Part shown: one piece after another, positions 8,896-18,383 of the stretch
Layout: each line of letters starts with the position of its first letter
Position numbering within the stretch: the stretch's first letter is position 1
Origin: Lachnospiraceae bacterium
GTDB lineage: Bacteria; Bacillota; Clostridia; Lachnospirales; Lachnospiraceae
Length of the DNA stretch: 64,000 bases
Direction: 5' to 3'
NCBI GenBank assembly: GCA_017940415.1
Contig: JAGAYR010000022.1
Span: 1 to 64,000 of the forward strand
Position numbers and translations under genes: made by a program
The notes under the pieces: model-generated
Database searches by the model: none
Told to the model about the DNA's origin: nothing
What the model saw: only the letters and a program-made list of their open reading frames with translations

Positions 8896-10352
8896 CTCAT
8901 TGTCATCGACAACAAGAACCCTGGCTGAAGGAGCATAGATATAATCGTGGCTACTTCCTGCCTTACGGTCTTTTCGAAGCGCTCCGTATATTTACCTATG
9001 GGAGTATCGTCTTTGATCTCCTGACGTATCCTGAAAGAGAAAGATGAGCCTTTTCCGTACTCGCTCTTAACATCCAGCCTGCTTCCCATCATTTCCAGAA
9101 GCTTTGTTACGATTCCGATTCCGAGTCCGGTACCTTCTATGCCGCGATTTCTTTTATCTTCGATTCGTCCGAATGATTCAAACATCTTGGACATATCTTC
9201 CGGCTTGATTCCTATTCCCGTATCAGATACATCCACGTCAATAAAAATCTCTTTACCGTTTCTGGATGCTTCACGTACCGTAAAAGAAACCGAACCTTCC
9301 TCGGTGTATTTGATGGCATTGGTGAGAAGGTTCATAACAACCTGTGAGATTCTCAGATCATCACCGAAAAGTAATACGGGAAGACCCGGATCTATATCTA
9401 CCTTGAGCTCAAGTTTCTTGCCTTTGGTCATGGCAGCGGCGGAATTGATAAGATTGTTCAGAACGGAAGGAAAATCATACTCTGCGGGAACAATCTCCAT
9501 CTTACCGTCTTCTATCTTGGAAAAATCCAGAATGGTATTTATGATGGACAGAAGGTTTTTACCCGCAACCTGAATATCATCCGCATAATCTCTTACATTG
9601 GGGTCATTGGCTTCCCTGAGTATCATCTCATTCATGCCCAATACGGCATTTATGGGAGTTCTGATCTCATGGGACATCTGAGCAAGAAATCTGCTCTTGG
9701 CTTTATCCGCCGCAATGGCATCATTCATTGCATCCTGAAGTTTCTTCTCATACTCCATCTGCGTTACGGTAGATATCTGATATGAGCTCATAGTAATAAA
9801 TACAATGAAGGCATCAATAAGATACAGAAGGGGATATCTGTTCATGAACGTAACGCTATAGTACTGAGCCATGGAATCTCTTAAGGGAGTATAGAAAAGT
9901 ACAATAAACAGAAGCGCATAATAAAATGCGAGTATGATTCCGTATTTAGCACCTATCATAAAGCACACTGCCCAGGGAACAAGAAGTGTCCACAGTATTG
10001 CAAATCCGTCATTGGCACCAGTTACGGAATAGAATGTGAATATACCAAGGCCGATGACCATGACGCCAAAGACAACACTTTTACGCCTGTGCCTGAATTT
10101 GATCTCAAAGATCATTAACAGACCTATGAGAGCTATAACAGCGGTGGTAACGGTAATGATTCCCCTGCCGGTTAACAGGTTAATGATCGTCATTATTATC
10201 CCACCGATAAAAACGGATATACTCAGCATCGTCGATGCCCTGATATTACGGTCACCGCGTGCTCCGACGAATATATCCGTATTCATGTAACGCTTATAGT
10301 CTTTAGAAAAGAAAGGTATGACTTTGTTGTTTTCTTTTATAGGTTCTGACAT
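8892..10352 (-). CDS. membrane histidine kinase, front part of a frameshifted hybrid kinase
   Basis: About 486 residues: an N-terminal membrane domain with five or six helices (about 35-185), HisKA with the phospho-His near 228 (SHEIRTP) and a HATPase domain (NLLTNAIKYT, DTGIGI, GTGLGIGI). The normal reading ends after the kinase core with a tail unlike any family (from about residue 465). A one-base change in the A4 run at 8971-8974 would continue the protein as KDRKAGSSHDYIYAP and into the REC-Hpt frame, giving a standard hybrid kinase of roughly 740 residues. The ATG at 10352 overlaps the end of the AlaX gene; a TTG four codons earlier is possible. The ligand is unknown. Confidence 0.85.
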   Translation of the reverse strand: MSEPIKENNKVIPFFSKDYKRYMNTDIFVGARGDRNIRASTMLSISVFIGGIIMTIINLLTGRGIITVTTAVIALIGLLMIFEIKFRHRRKSVVFGVMVIGLGIFTFYSVTGANDGFAILWTLLVPWAVCFMIGAKYGIILAFYYALLFIVLFYTPLRDSMAQYYSVTFMNRYPLLYLIDAFIVFITMSSYQISTVTQMEYEKKLQDAMNDAIAADKAKSRFLAQMSHEIRTPINAVLGMNEMILREANDPNVRDYADDIQVAGKNLLSIINTILDFSKIEDGKMEIVPAEYDFPSVLNNLINSAAAMTKGKKLELKVDIDPGLPVLLFGDDLRISQVVMNLLTNAIKYTEEGSVSFTVREASRNGKEIFIDVDVSDTGIGIKPEDMSKMFESFGRIEDKRNRGIEGTGLGIGIVTKLLEMMGSRLDVKSEYGKGSSFSFRIRQEIKDDTPIGKYTERFEKTVRQEVATIISMLLQPGFLLSMTMR

Positions 10353-11539
10353 CTGGTTTTCCAAAATTCAAGGATACGGGCTTTAGTCTCTGCGGTTCGT
10401 CCCTGTATCATCTCGGAGCTTCCGCCGCCTTTTGCGGACAAATGCTCTTTCATCAATTCTCCGAGTTTTTTTGCATCGAGCCCTTTACCGCCCGCATAAT
10501 ATACGTATCCGGTTTCGTCATTTCCCGCAAAAACTCCGGTATATCCGTCGACTTCGGCAATAAGTTCATTAAAGATATTCTTCATATCGGCCGGTGATAA
10601 TTCCAGATCGGTTACCACGGGACCTACATGATCTCCGCATTTTACGCTTTCCAAAATGCTCCTTTGAAAAGAATCCGAAAGCTTTTCCCTGAGCACTCTG
10701 TTATCATCACGGAGTTTATCTATAAGTCCCGGAACATTTTCCTGATTCGTGGAAAAAGAATCCGCAAGACCTTTCAGAAGTCCGAGGCTTCGATCTATAT
10801 ATTCGAATGCCCTTCTTCCGCACAAAAAGCTGAGCTGTGTTCCGCCCTTTGCAGGTGCCGATGACAGGATCTTTATGACCCCTACCATTCCGGTAAATTC
10901 AACATGGGGTGCACAGCAGGCACAGACATCAAGAGGTTCGGCTTCATCTCCTATTGTGATAAGTCTTACCTGACCCGCTATATCAATCTTACTTCTGTAA
11001 GAAAGATTCTTTAATTCTTCTTTGTCCGGATAAGAATCGGTTATGGACAGATTATCACGAACAGCTTCGTTCGCTTTCTTTTCCAAAAGAGTGATCTGTT
11101 CCGAGGTGAGCTTTCCATCACATACAAGTGTAACGGGTTCGTCATCGCTCAAATGGAATCCGATATTGTTATATCCGAAAAGATTATGGATCAGACCGGA
11201 TAAAATATGCTCTCCGCTGTGGTTCTCCATTCTGTCCAAACGCTTATTCCAGTCAAGTTTCAAATGTACCTGACTGTCTTTTTCGATGGGAGAATCGACT
11301 TCATATCTGATATCGGTTTCACCTTCGGATGCATTTCCTATAAGCTCACCGTTCAGTACGCGTACTGTTTTTCCGCCACATTCGATCGTTCCCGTATCGG
11401 CATATTGTCCGCCTTCTTCCGGGAAAAATATCGTTTCTTTGAGCATTATGAAATTTTTACCGTCTTCCGAGAAACAGTCCGTAACCGTAGTGGTCAGTTC
11501 TCTCAGAAAACTCAGTTCTTCATAAGTTTTCTCAGTCAT
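10337..11539 (-). CDS. alanyl-tRNA editing protein, AlaX-L type with DHHA1 domain
   Basis: A free-standing relative of the editing part of alanyl-tRNA synthetase that hydrolyses mischarged Ser- or Gly-tRNA(Ala). The 400 residues comprise an N-terminal beta-barrel (about 1-95), the editing domain with its two zinc motifs (HSGEH near 110 and CACCAPH near 207) and a C-terminal DHHA1-like region ending in a glycine-rich segment (GGKGLD, KGGGSSEM). The aminoacylation domain is absent. It starts one base after the stop of the pilin gene and overlaps the start of the histidine kinase, so the three are probably co-transcribed. No functional link between them is evident. Confidence 0.9.
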   Translation of the reverse strand: MTEKTYEELSFLRELTTTVTDCFSEDGKNFIMLKETIFFPEEGGQYADTGTIECGGKTVRVLNGELIGNASEGETDIRYEVDSPIEKDSQVHLKLDWNKRLDRMENHSGEHILSGLIHNLFGYNNIGFHLSDDEPVTLVCDGKLTSEQITLLEKKANEAVRDNLSITDSYPDKEELKNLSYRSKIDIAGQVRLITIGDEAEPLDVCACCAPHVEFTGMVGVIKILSSAPAKGGTQLSFLCGRRAFEYIDRSLGLLKGLADSFSTNQENVPGLIDKLRDDNRVLREKLSDSFQRSILESVKCGDHVGPVVTDLELSPADMKNIFNELIAEVDGYTGVFAGNDETGYVYYAGGKGLDAKKLGELMKEHLSAKGGGSSEMIQGRTAETKARILEFWKTRCQNL

Positions 11540-11540
11540 A

Positions 11541-12221
11541 TTATTTCATCGCTTTAAGCCAATTCCAGAAACCCGTATCTCTTATGGTTTTTCCGACACC
11601 CTGATAAGCGGGATTGTGATTGGATATCAGATAATACTGAATCTTTACTCCTTTATATCTTCCGGTGATTATTTCATTGGACGCATTAAAAGCAAAATTG
11701 GTGTTGTTATATCTGGGATTGGTAGTGGTCCATTCACCGTTATAATAATACCATGCTTTAGAACTTGCGGTCTCCATGTATACGGCGTAATAAACCGTGT
11801 ATTTATCCTGTTCGGTAACCGTATGACCGTTTCTGACAGTTCCAACAGCATCACTGCAGCTTCCGACTCCTACCATGAACAGATAAGGAGTTCCGTCAGG
11901 TACACCTGCAAGCGTAAGCACATCCTTTGCAAACTGAGTATTGGTTATATCCTGATCTTTGTTTGCATTGTTTGATTCATCCATTGCTCCGGAAACTACG
12001 GGAGTTCCGACCGGAAGATTTTCATTAAGTCCGTATTGCTGGGAAAACATAGCCTGAGCTGCTTCAAGGCATGATCTTGCATTGGGCAGATATTTCTTAG
12101 CCCTGGCTTCATCGATGTAACCGATCAGCGCCGGTGCGATAAGAGCCGCAAGAATGGCAAGAATAATAAGAACAACGATCAATTCTACTAAAGTAAAACC
12201 TTTGTCGGATGATTTTTTCAT
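11541..12221 (-). CDS. type IV pilin-like / pseudopilin protein
   Basis: A 226-residue protein with a class III signal: short basic leader MKKSSDKG, then FTLVELIVVLIILAILAAL, with the expected prepilin peptidase cut between Gly8 and Phe9 and the conserved Glu at +5. The hydrophobic stretch (9-30) is followed by an amphipathic helix and a secreted globular part of about 180 residues rich in Asn, Thr and Tyr. No prepilin peptidase, ATPase or platform gene is in the window, so it depends on machinery encoded elsewhere. It is the first gene of a unit with the AlaX protein and the hybrid kinase. Confidence 0.85.
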   Translation of the reverse strand: MKKSSDKGFTLVELIVVLIILAILAALIAPALIGYIDEARAKKYLPNARSCLEAAQAMFSQQYGLNENLPVGTPVVSGAMDESNNANKDQDITNTQFAKDVLTLAGVPDGTPYLFMVGVGSCSDAVGTVRNGHTVTEQDKYTVYYAVYMETASSKAWYYYNGEWTTTNPRYNNTNFAFNASNEIITGRYKGVKIQYYLISNHNPAYQGVGKTIRDTGFWNWLKAMK

Positions 12222-12275
12222 AAGTCCTTTAATCTCCCCCTAAAGCATTATAAAAAAATCTGATCAATATGTATG

Positions 12276-12305
12276 ATTATAGCACAGACTATAAAGGGAT
12301 GTCAG
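12276..12305 (-). promoter_or_regulatory. promoter before the pilin-like gene
   Basis: On the minus strand TATAAT (12281-12276) is preceded by TGC, an extended -10, and CTGACA (12305-12300) lies 18 bases upstream. This gives a leader of about 45 bases before the pilin start. Confidence 0.6.
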
Positions 12306-12320
12306 TAGTGGAACCTGTGA

Positions 12321-12350
12321 CAAAAACGGAGAGTCCGTCAAGGACTCCCC
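12321..12350 (-). terminator. terminator after the sugar-binding lipoprotein
   Basis: On the minus strand GGGGAGTCC pairs with GGACTCTCC (nine pairs, one G-T) and is followed by GTTTTTG. It ends the chemoreceptor and binding-protein operon. A close relative of this hairpin ends ppdK. Confidence 0.85.
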
Positions 12351-12383
12351 GATATATATTTGATCTATGATTTTATAGATCCA

Positions 12384-13385
12384 TTATTTAAAAGAGTTAA
12401 CATTGCTCTTATCTACGGGAACATAAGGAACCCATACATAGAGACCATCCTCGGTTACACCCTCAACGCCTGAAGCAGATCCGCTTTTAACCAGTGCAAT
12501 GCATGCCTCGATTGCTGCAGCACCCTGACCTACAGCTGACTGATAAACGGTAAACTGCATACCGCCTTCACGGATAGAATCACATCCGCCGTCAGTTGCA
12601 TCGACACCGACTACAGGAATCTTCGATGTATCATATCCGTTATCCTGCATCGCATCTACAACTCCGATAGCCATGGAATCATTATTGCAGATAACGGCAT
12701 CGAAGGACTGATTCGTCTTCAGGAAAATGAGGAACTCATCATATGCCTTCTGTGTATCCCAATATGCGGTATCGTTGAACACATAAGTAACATTTACGTT
12801 GTTTTTCTTGAAGTAATCCTTTACACCGTTTGTTCTTGCAATCGCTGCGGGGTGTCCGGGCTGTCCCTGGAAGATTACCACATTCATAGAAGAAGGTTTT
12901 CCAAGTTTGTTCCAAACATATTCTGCCTGGAAGTATGCCGCGTCATTCTCATTACTGCCGACATACATGTATTTATCGGCTTCAAGCTTATCCTCTTCAG
13001 GCTGGGAGTTAATGAAGATAACGGGAAGATCTCCGGCAGCCACTTCAACCTGAAGTACCGTTTCACTGTCAACAAGGTTGCATATGATTATGTCGTAACC
13101 CGAAGAAGCAGCTTCACGGACCTGTTTGACCTGCTCATCTACGCTCGCACACTCTTCTCCAATTGTGACGGAAGCTCCGTATTTTGAGCCGGATTCTTTG
13201 ATTGCATTCAGTAGCAGTGCCTTGAAGTCATCCAATACAGGTGTTGTATAGAAAATTTTAACGCCGGATCCTGATGTTCCACCGCCCGATGCGGAACCGC
13301 CGGAACATCCGGCCATTGACATGATCATTAAAGCGCATGTCAGGACAGTTATGATAATTCTTTTTATTTTCATATTCCTAATCAT
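12384..13385 (-). CDS. sugar-type substrate-binding lipoprotein (Peripla_BP_4 family)
   Basis: A lipid-anchored extracellular binding protein of the ribose/galactose-binding family, 333 residues. A signal peptide ends in a lipobox (SMAGC, Cys near residue 27), followed by a Gly/Ser linker and the two-lobed binding fold: early lobe with IFYTTPVLDDF, hinge region FINSQPEED, and the motif GVDATDGG. The ATG at 13385 is chosen because AGGAGG lies eight bases upstream; the longer reading would prefix 30 residues without signal character. No permease or ATPase genes adjoin. Instead the gene follows a chemoreceptor by 13 bases, so it may present a sugar to the receptor rather than to a transporter. 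Confidence 0.88.
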   Translation of the reverse strand: MIRNMKIKRIIITVLTCALMIMSMAGCSGGSASGGGTSGSGVKIFYTTPVLDDFKALLLNAIKESGSKYGASVTIGEECASVDEQVKQVREAASSGYDIIICNLVDSETVLQVEVAAGDLPVIFINSQPEEDKLEADKYMYVGSNENDAAYFQAEYVWNKLGKPSSMNVVIFQGQPGHPAAIARTNGVKDYFKKNNVNVTYVFNDTAYWDTQKAYDEFLIFLKTNQSFDAVICNNDSMAIGVVDAMQDNGYDTSKIPVVGVDATDGGCDSIREGGMQFTVYQSAVGQGAAAIEACIALVKSGSASGVEGVTEDGLYVWVPYVPVDKSNVNSFK

Positions 13386-13398
13386 ATCCACGGCCTCC

Positions 13399-15378
13399 TC
13401 AAATCTTAAACTTCTGAACATAGGATGTAAGAGTCTGGCTTGTTTCTGCCAGCTCTCGTGAGTTATCTGCCACATCCTGACTGCTCTTCGTTATGTTGTT
13501 AGCCATTTCAACCATGTTCTGAGAGGTTGCCAGTATCTCGTCCGCACTTGCTGCCTGCTCCTCGGAAATAGCAGCTACGTTTGTAGATACATCCTCAACC
13601 TTCTGAATATCGGTGATCATGGATTCGATAAGGGCATTGCTGTCCTGAATGTTTGTGTATATCTGGTCAAAAGTATTAACCGCAACACCAATCAGTTCGC
13701 TGTTCTGTTTGATATTTTCAGTACTTGCGTTTGCCTGATTTACCGCATCGCCGATAAGCTTTCTGATCTCATCTATCAGATGTGAAATATTATTTGCACT
13801 CTCTGATGAGGTCTGTGCAAGCTTTGCAATCTGTGTAGCGACAACGGCAAAGCCTCGTCCGGCTTCACCTGCTCTGGCAGCTTCAATACTTGCATTAAGA
13901 GACAGAAGGTTTGTTTCCTCAGCGATGTCGCTGATCATTCCTACAATGTTGGTAATCTCCTGAGAAGCGGTTCCAACCTTGTTGATGGATTCAACAAGCT
14001 TTTCGTTTGCCGATGATATTCCGCCCATGGCAACGCTGAGCTGCTCCATATCGTCGCGGCCTTTTTGAGAAATTTCAACAGTCTCTTTCATGCTGTCGTG
14101 AGCCTTGTCGGAATTGTCTCTGGTAGTGGCAACAACACTTGCGAGAACGGTTGCGTTCTCCGCAATATCGTTAACCGCAAGTGCGAGCTGATCCACTGTT
14201 TCATTGAGCTGCTGCATGGCATCCGCCTGAGACTGTGAAGCTTCATACATGGTCTTTGATACTCTGTCTGAATTATCGGATTCCTCTTTAAGCTTTTCGG
14301 ATTCATCGCTGATGCTGGTAAGCATGTTCTTCATGCTGACAACGAATTCCGAAACCTTTGCTCCCATAAGACCGATCTCGTCGTTACTTGAAGAATCAAC
14401 TTCGATGGTAAAGTCGCCATCGGACATAGCTGAAATATTATCGGAAATATGGGTGAGAGGTGCAATTACTATTCTTACAACCCAAAGGATCAAAACGATT
14501 ATCAGAGCGATTGCAACAGCTCCGACTATAAACAGAAGTATTCCCATCTGGGATACAGACTTAAGTATTATGCTTGTGGGGATATAGGAAACCAGTACCC
14601 AGTCAGTTCCGGAAACGGAAGAAAAAGCAACCATGTTCCCATCGATTTCCTTGCTGGAAAGGTCACCGTTCATTATAGAACTTGCAGCACCCGCGAGAAG
14701 TTCATCTCCGGAGGACGCGGAAAGATTAGTACCGATCAGGCTTACATCTCTGTGAGCAAGAATCTTGTAATCGTTGGTATCTACAAGGAACGAACTTGCA
14801 CCGTTCATTTTGACACCGGAGTTTACTATTATGCTTATCTTATCAAGGGTAACGTCAGCGCCCAGAACCTTTATATTGTCGCTGCCGTCCAGATAAATAC
14901 CCGTAGCACTGATAACCGTTTCTCCGAGATCATTCTTATAAGCTGTACCGTAACCGATCCTGATTCTTGATAAGCCCTGCTTGAACCAGGTGCTGCCGGT
15001 GACGTTATCAACACTCATAGTTGATTCGGATGCTTTATAAAGCTTTCCGTCGGATGTTCCGATGTAGAATCCCTGCGGAGCATTGGAGTTGAATCCGTAA
15101 TAGGAATCGAGGAAAGCCACTATCTCTTTCTCGGATGGATTCTGTGATTCCATTGTGTGCTTAACCGTGTTGAAATACTCAAGATTCTCTTCAAGCCATG
15201 CTTCAATATTGTCCGCCTGGTTTGAGATCGAAGACTCGAGTGTTTCCGTTGCCATTTCCGTCATTCTGTTTTTCGAAATGGTTGCCGCAATGATAACTAA
15301 TGCAAGAACTGTAAGAACTACTACCGGAATGATGAATGTAAGAAGTTTGGAACTGATTTTTTTGGTCTTTCTCCCCAT
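13399..15378 (-). CDS. methyl-accepting chemotaxis protein with dCACHE sensor
   Basis: Chemoreceptor of about 659 residues. A first membrane helix (about 10-32) leads to a double-CACHE extracellular sensor (about 35-275), a second helix (about 280-305), a HAMP domain and a long cytoplasmic coiled coil. The signalling tip is canonical ([20 protein letters not shown]). The ATG at 15378 has AGGAG eight bases upstream; an in-frame ATG ten codons earlier has none. It forms a two-gene operon with the sugar-binding lipoprotein. No CheB/CheR binding pentapeptide is seen at the C-terminus (ends VQKFKI). Confidence 0.93.
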   Translation of the reverse strand: MGRKTKKISSKLLTFIIPVVVLTVLALVIIAATISKNRMTEMATETLESSISNQADNIEAWLEENLEYFNTVKHTMESQNPSEKEIVAFLDSYYGFNSNAPQGFYIGTSDGKLYKASESTMSVDNVTGSTWFKQGLSRIRIGYGTAYKNDLGETVISATGIYLDGSDNIKVLGADVTLDKISIIVNSGVKMNGASSFLVDTNDYKILAHRDVSLIGTNLSASSGDELLAGAASSIMNGDLSSKEIDGNMVAFSSVSGTDWVLVSYIPTSIILKSVSQMGILLFIVGAVAIALIIVLILWVVRIVIAPLTHISDNISAMSDGDFTIEVDSSSNDEIGLMGAKVSEFVVSMKNMLTSISDESEKLKEESDNSDRVSKTMYEASQSQADAMQQLNETVDQLALAVNDIAENATVLASVVATTRDNSDKAHDSMKETVEISQKGRDDMEQLSVAMGGISSANEKLVESINKVGTASQEITNIVGMISDIAEETNLLSLNASIEAARAGEAGRGFAVVATQIAKLAQTSSESANNISHLIDEIRKLIGDAVNQANASTENIKQNSELIGVAVNTFDQIYTNIQDSNALIESMITDIQKVEDVSTNVAAISEEQAASADEILATSQNMVEMANNITKSSQDVADNSRELAETSQTLTSYVQKFKI

Positions 15379-15513
15379 ATCTTTATCTCCTGTCAAAAAA
15401 TAGAACAAAAAAGACTATAGTATTTCCAAAACTGTGAACATTATACTCTAATTTTATAATAATTCATATAAATTTATACAATTATACAATCTGTCAATGG
15501 CCAAAAAAGAATA

Positions 15514-15544
15514 CAAAAACAGGGAGTCCGTAATGGACTCCCTG
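15514..15544 (-). terminator. terminator of ppdK
   Basis: On the minus strand CAGGGAGTCC and GGACTCCCTG form a perfect ten-base-pair stem with a five-base loop, followed by TTTTTG. It lies about 20 bases after the ppdK stop. Confidence 0.92.
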
Positions 15545-15563
15545 CAATGTATTTGACGTATGA

Positions 15564-18212
15564 TTATCTGTCAGCGATAGCTGCCTGAGCTGCTGCAAGT
15601 CTCGCGATGGGTACGCGGAAAGGTGAGCAGGATACATAGTCAAGTCCGATCTTGTGGCAGAACTCAACGGAAGAAGGATCTCCGCCGTGCTCACCGCAGA
15701 TACCGTAGTGAATGTTCTTGTTAACAGGCTTAGAAAGGCTGATAGCAGTCTTCATAAGGCTACCTACACCAACCTGGTCAAGCTTAACGAAGGGGTTAGC
15801 CTCGAGAATCTTGCGGTCGAAGTATGCAGGCATGAACTTAGATGCATCGTCTCTTGAGAAGCCGTAGGTCATCTGAGTAAGGTCGTTGGTTCCGAAGCAG
15901 AAGAAATCAGCTTCAGTTGCGATCTCGTCAGCGGTAACTGCTGCTCTGGGGATCTCGATCATGGTTCCAACCTTGTACTCAAGCTGAGCACCTGCTGCTG
16001 CGATTTCCTCGTCAGCGGTCTTAACTACGATGTCCTTAACGTACTTAAGCTCTTTAACTTCGCAGGTAAGAGGGATCATGATCTCAGGCATAACCTTCCA
16101 ACCGGGATGCTTCTTCTGAGTATTGATAGCTGCACGGATGACAGCCTTGGTCTGCATTCTTGCGATGCCGGGATAAGTAACATCGAGACGGCATCCTCTG
16201 TGACCCATCATAGGGTTGATCTCCTTAAGGCCGGAGATGATAGCCTTGATCTGCTGAACGGTCTTGCCCATTGCGTCTGCAACAGCCTTGATCTCTTCCT
16301 CAGTGTTGGGAACGAACTCGTGAAGAGGGGGATCAAGGAATCTGATGGTAACGGGATGTCCCTCAAGAGCATCGTAGAGATCCTCGAAATCCTGCTGCTG
16401 ATAAGGAAGGATCTTAGCAAGAGCCTTCTCTCTCTCTTCATCAGTGTCGGAGCAGATCATCTCACGGAATGCCTCGATACGGCCTTCCTGGAAGAACATG
16501 TGCTCGGTACGGCAAAGTCCGATACCTTCTGCGCCAAGCTCGAATGCTCTTCTTGCATCCTCAGGGTTATCAGCGTTGGTACGAACCTTGAGCTTACGAT
16601 ACTTGTCAGCCCAAGCCATAACTCTTCCGAACTCGCCTGCGATGGTAGCATCAACAGTGGGGATCTCTCCCTCGTATACATTACCGGTAGATCCGTCGAT
16701 TGAAACCCAGTCTCCCTCTTTGAAGGTCTTTCCGCCGAGAGTGAACTGCTTGTGCTCTTCGTCCATAACGATGGCGCCGCATCCGGTTACGCAGCACTCA
16801 CCCATTCCTCTTGCAACAACTGCTGCGTGAGAAGTCATACCACCACGAACGGTGAGGATTCCCTCTGCAGCCTTCATTCCCATGATGTCCTCGGGTGAAG
16901 TCTCAAGTCTTACGAGAACAACCTTCTCGCCTTTCTCTGCCCATTCAACTGCATCGTCAGCATTGAATACAACCTTACCTGCTGCAGCTCCGGGTGATGC
17001 TCCCATACCCTTTCCGAGAGGGGTAGCAGCCTTGAGTGCCTTAGCATCGAACTGAGGATGAAGAAGGGTGTCAAGGTTTCTGGGATCGATCATAGCAACA
17101 GCTTCCTGCTCGGTTCTCATGCCCTCATCAACGAGGTCACAAGCGATCTTAAGAGCAGCCTGTGCGGTTCTCTTACCATTTCTGGTCTGAAGCATATAGA
17201 GCTTTCCGTGCTCAACGGTGAACTCCATATCCTGCATGTCTCTGTAGTGCTTCTCGAGGGTAGCGCATACGTCCTTGAACTGTGCGAATGCCTCGGGGAA
17301 CTTCTCTTCCATCTCGGAGATGTGCATAGGGGTTCTTACACCTGCAACAACATCCTCGCCCTGTGCGTTGGTAAGGAACTCACCGAAGAGACCCTTAGCG
17401 CCGGTAGCGGGATCACGGGTGAAAGCAACACCGGTACCGCAATCGTCACCCATGTTACCGAATGCCATGGACTGAACGTTAACTGCGGTTCCCCAAGAAT
17501 AAGGGATATCATTGTCACGGCGGTATACGTTAGCACGAGGGTTGTCCCATGAACGGAATACTGCCTTGATTGCGCCGTAGAGCTGCTCCTTGGGATCGGT
17601 GGGGAAATCCTTGCCGATCTTGTTCTTGTACTCTTCCTTGAACTGGTTAGCAAGAGTCTTGAGATCCTCAGCATCAAGCTCAACGTCCTGGGTTACACCC
17701 TTCTTAGCCTTGAGCTGATCGATAAGCTCCTCGAAATATTTCTTTCCGACTTCCATAACAACGTCGGAATACATCTGAATGAATCTTCTGTAGCAGTCCC
17801 AAGCCCAACGGGGATTTCCTGACTTGGTAGCGATGGTATTAACAACCTCCTCGTTAAGTCCGAGGTTAAGGATGGTATCCATCATACCGGGCATGGAAGC
17901 TCTAGCTCCTGAACGTACGGATACGAGAAGGGGATTCTCCTTGTCTCCGAACTTCTTGCCGGTGATCTCTTCGAGCTTAACAATGTACTCTTCGATCTGG
18001 CCCATGATCTCATCGTTGATCTCACGGCCGTCCTCATAATACTGAGTGCAGGCTTCGGTGGTGATGGTAAAGCCCTGAGGAACGGGGAAAGACTCTCCTG
18101 ATCCGTCAAGCTTGATGTTTGACATCTCAGCAAGGTTAGCTCCCTTACCTCCGAGGAGTTCACGCATGTTTGCGTTACCCTCTGTGAACAGATAGACCCA
18201 TTTCTTACTCAT
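15564..18212 (-). CDS. ppdK: pyruvate, phosphate dikinase
   Basis: Converts PEP, AMP and PPi to pyruvate, ATP and phosphate, reversibly; cytoplasmic. The 882 residues match the family length. Domains: N-terminal ATP-grasp (about 1-340), the swivelling phosphohistidine domain with catalytic His near 462 in GGMTSHAAVVARG, and the C-terminal TIM-barrel PEP/pyruvate domain with the catalytic Cys near 839 in GICGEHGGDP. The start has an AAGGA-type site upstream. It is a single gene with its own promoter and strong terminator. Together with the PPi-type phosphofructokinase in this window it suggests pyrophosphate-linked glycolysis. Confidence 0.97.
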   Translation of the reverse strand: MSKKWVYLFTEGNANMRELLGGKGANLAEMSNIKLDGSGESFPVPQGFTITTEACTQYYEDGREINDEIMGQIEEYIVKLEEITGKKFGDKENPLLVSVRSGARASMPGMMDTILNLGLNEEVVNTIATKSGNPRWAWDCYRRFIQMYSDVVMEVGKKYFEELIDQLKAKKGVTQDVELDAEDLKTLANQFKEEYKNKIGKDFPTDPKEQLYGAIKAVFRSWDNPRANVYRRDNDIPYSWGTAVNVQSMAFGNMGDDCGTGVAFTRDPATGAKGLFGEFLTNAQGEDVVAGVRTPMHISEMEEKFPEAFAQFKDVCATLEKHYRDMQDMEFTVEHGKLYMLQTRNGKRTAQAALKIACDLVDEGMRTEQEAVAMIDPRNLDTLLHPQFDAKALKAATPLGKGMGASPGAAAGKVVFNADDAVEWAEKGEKVVLVRLETSPEDIMGMKAAEGILTVRGGMTSHAAVVARGMGECCVTGCGAIVMDEEHKQFTLGGKTFKEGDWVSIDGSTGNVYEGEIPTVDATIAGEFGRVMAWADKYRKLKVRTNADNPEDARRAFELGAEGIGLCRTEHMFFQEGRIEAFREMICSDTDEEREKALAKILPYQQQDFEDLYDALEGHPVTIRFLDPPLHEFVPNTEEEIKAVADAMGKTVQQIKAIISGLKEINPMMGHRGCRLDVTYPGIARMQTKAVIRAAINTQKKHPGWKVMPEIMIPLTCEVKELKYVKDIVVKTADEEIAAAGAQLEYKVGTMIEIPRAAVTADEIATEADFFCFGTNDLTQMTYGFSRDDASKFMPAYFDRKILEANPFVKLDQVGVGSLMKTAISLSKPVNKNIHYGICGEHGGDPSSVEFCHKIGLDYVSCSPFRVPIARLAAAQAAIADR

Positions 18213-18310
18213 GTTCTCTTCTTTCCTTTCTTCTACAAAAAAACCTTAAAACTAATGATGCGGGTCAAAATATAACTCGTCATCAAAATTTCCAAAAAGA
18301 CAGCTTAGAT

Positions 18311-18316
18311 ATTATA
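18311..18316 (-). promoter_or_regulatory. -10 element of the ppdK promoter
   Basis: On the minus strand TGTTATAAT is an extended -10 box about 95 bases before the ppdK start. The -35 region is weak (ATGCAA at 17-base spacing). The region 18213-18383 holds no gene; the rest is A/T-rich with no clear terminator for the gene upstream. Confidence 0.55.
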
Positions 18317-18383
18317 ACAAAAGACTATTTCTATTGCATCTGTTTTTTTTCAGAAAAGCAAAAAAATATCAAAAATCCGCAAA

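Noticed and set aside
8970-8975. Programmed -1 frameshifting as the main explanation of the split kinase
   Set aside because: The slippage site is only A-AAG, and no strong stem or upstream Shine-Dalgarno-like stimulator was seen; an indel is simpler. Kept only as an alternative in the findings.
15379-15513. Riboswitch (for example cyclic di-GMP type) before the chemoreceptor
   Set aside because: The stretch is A/T-rich with none of the conserved aptamer bases; only a -10-like TATAAT is seen.
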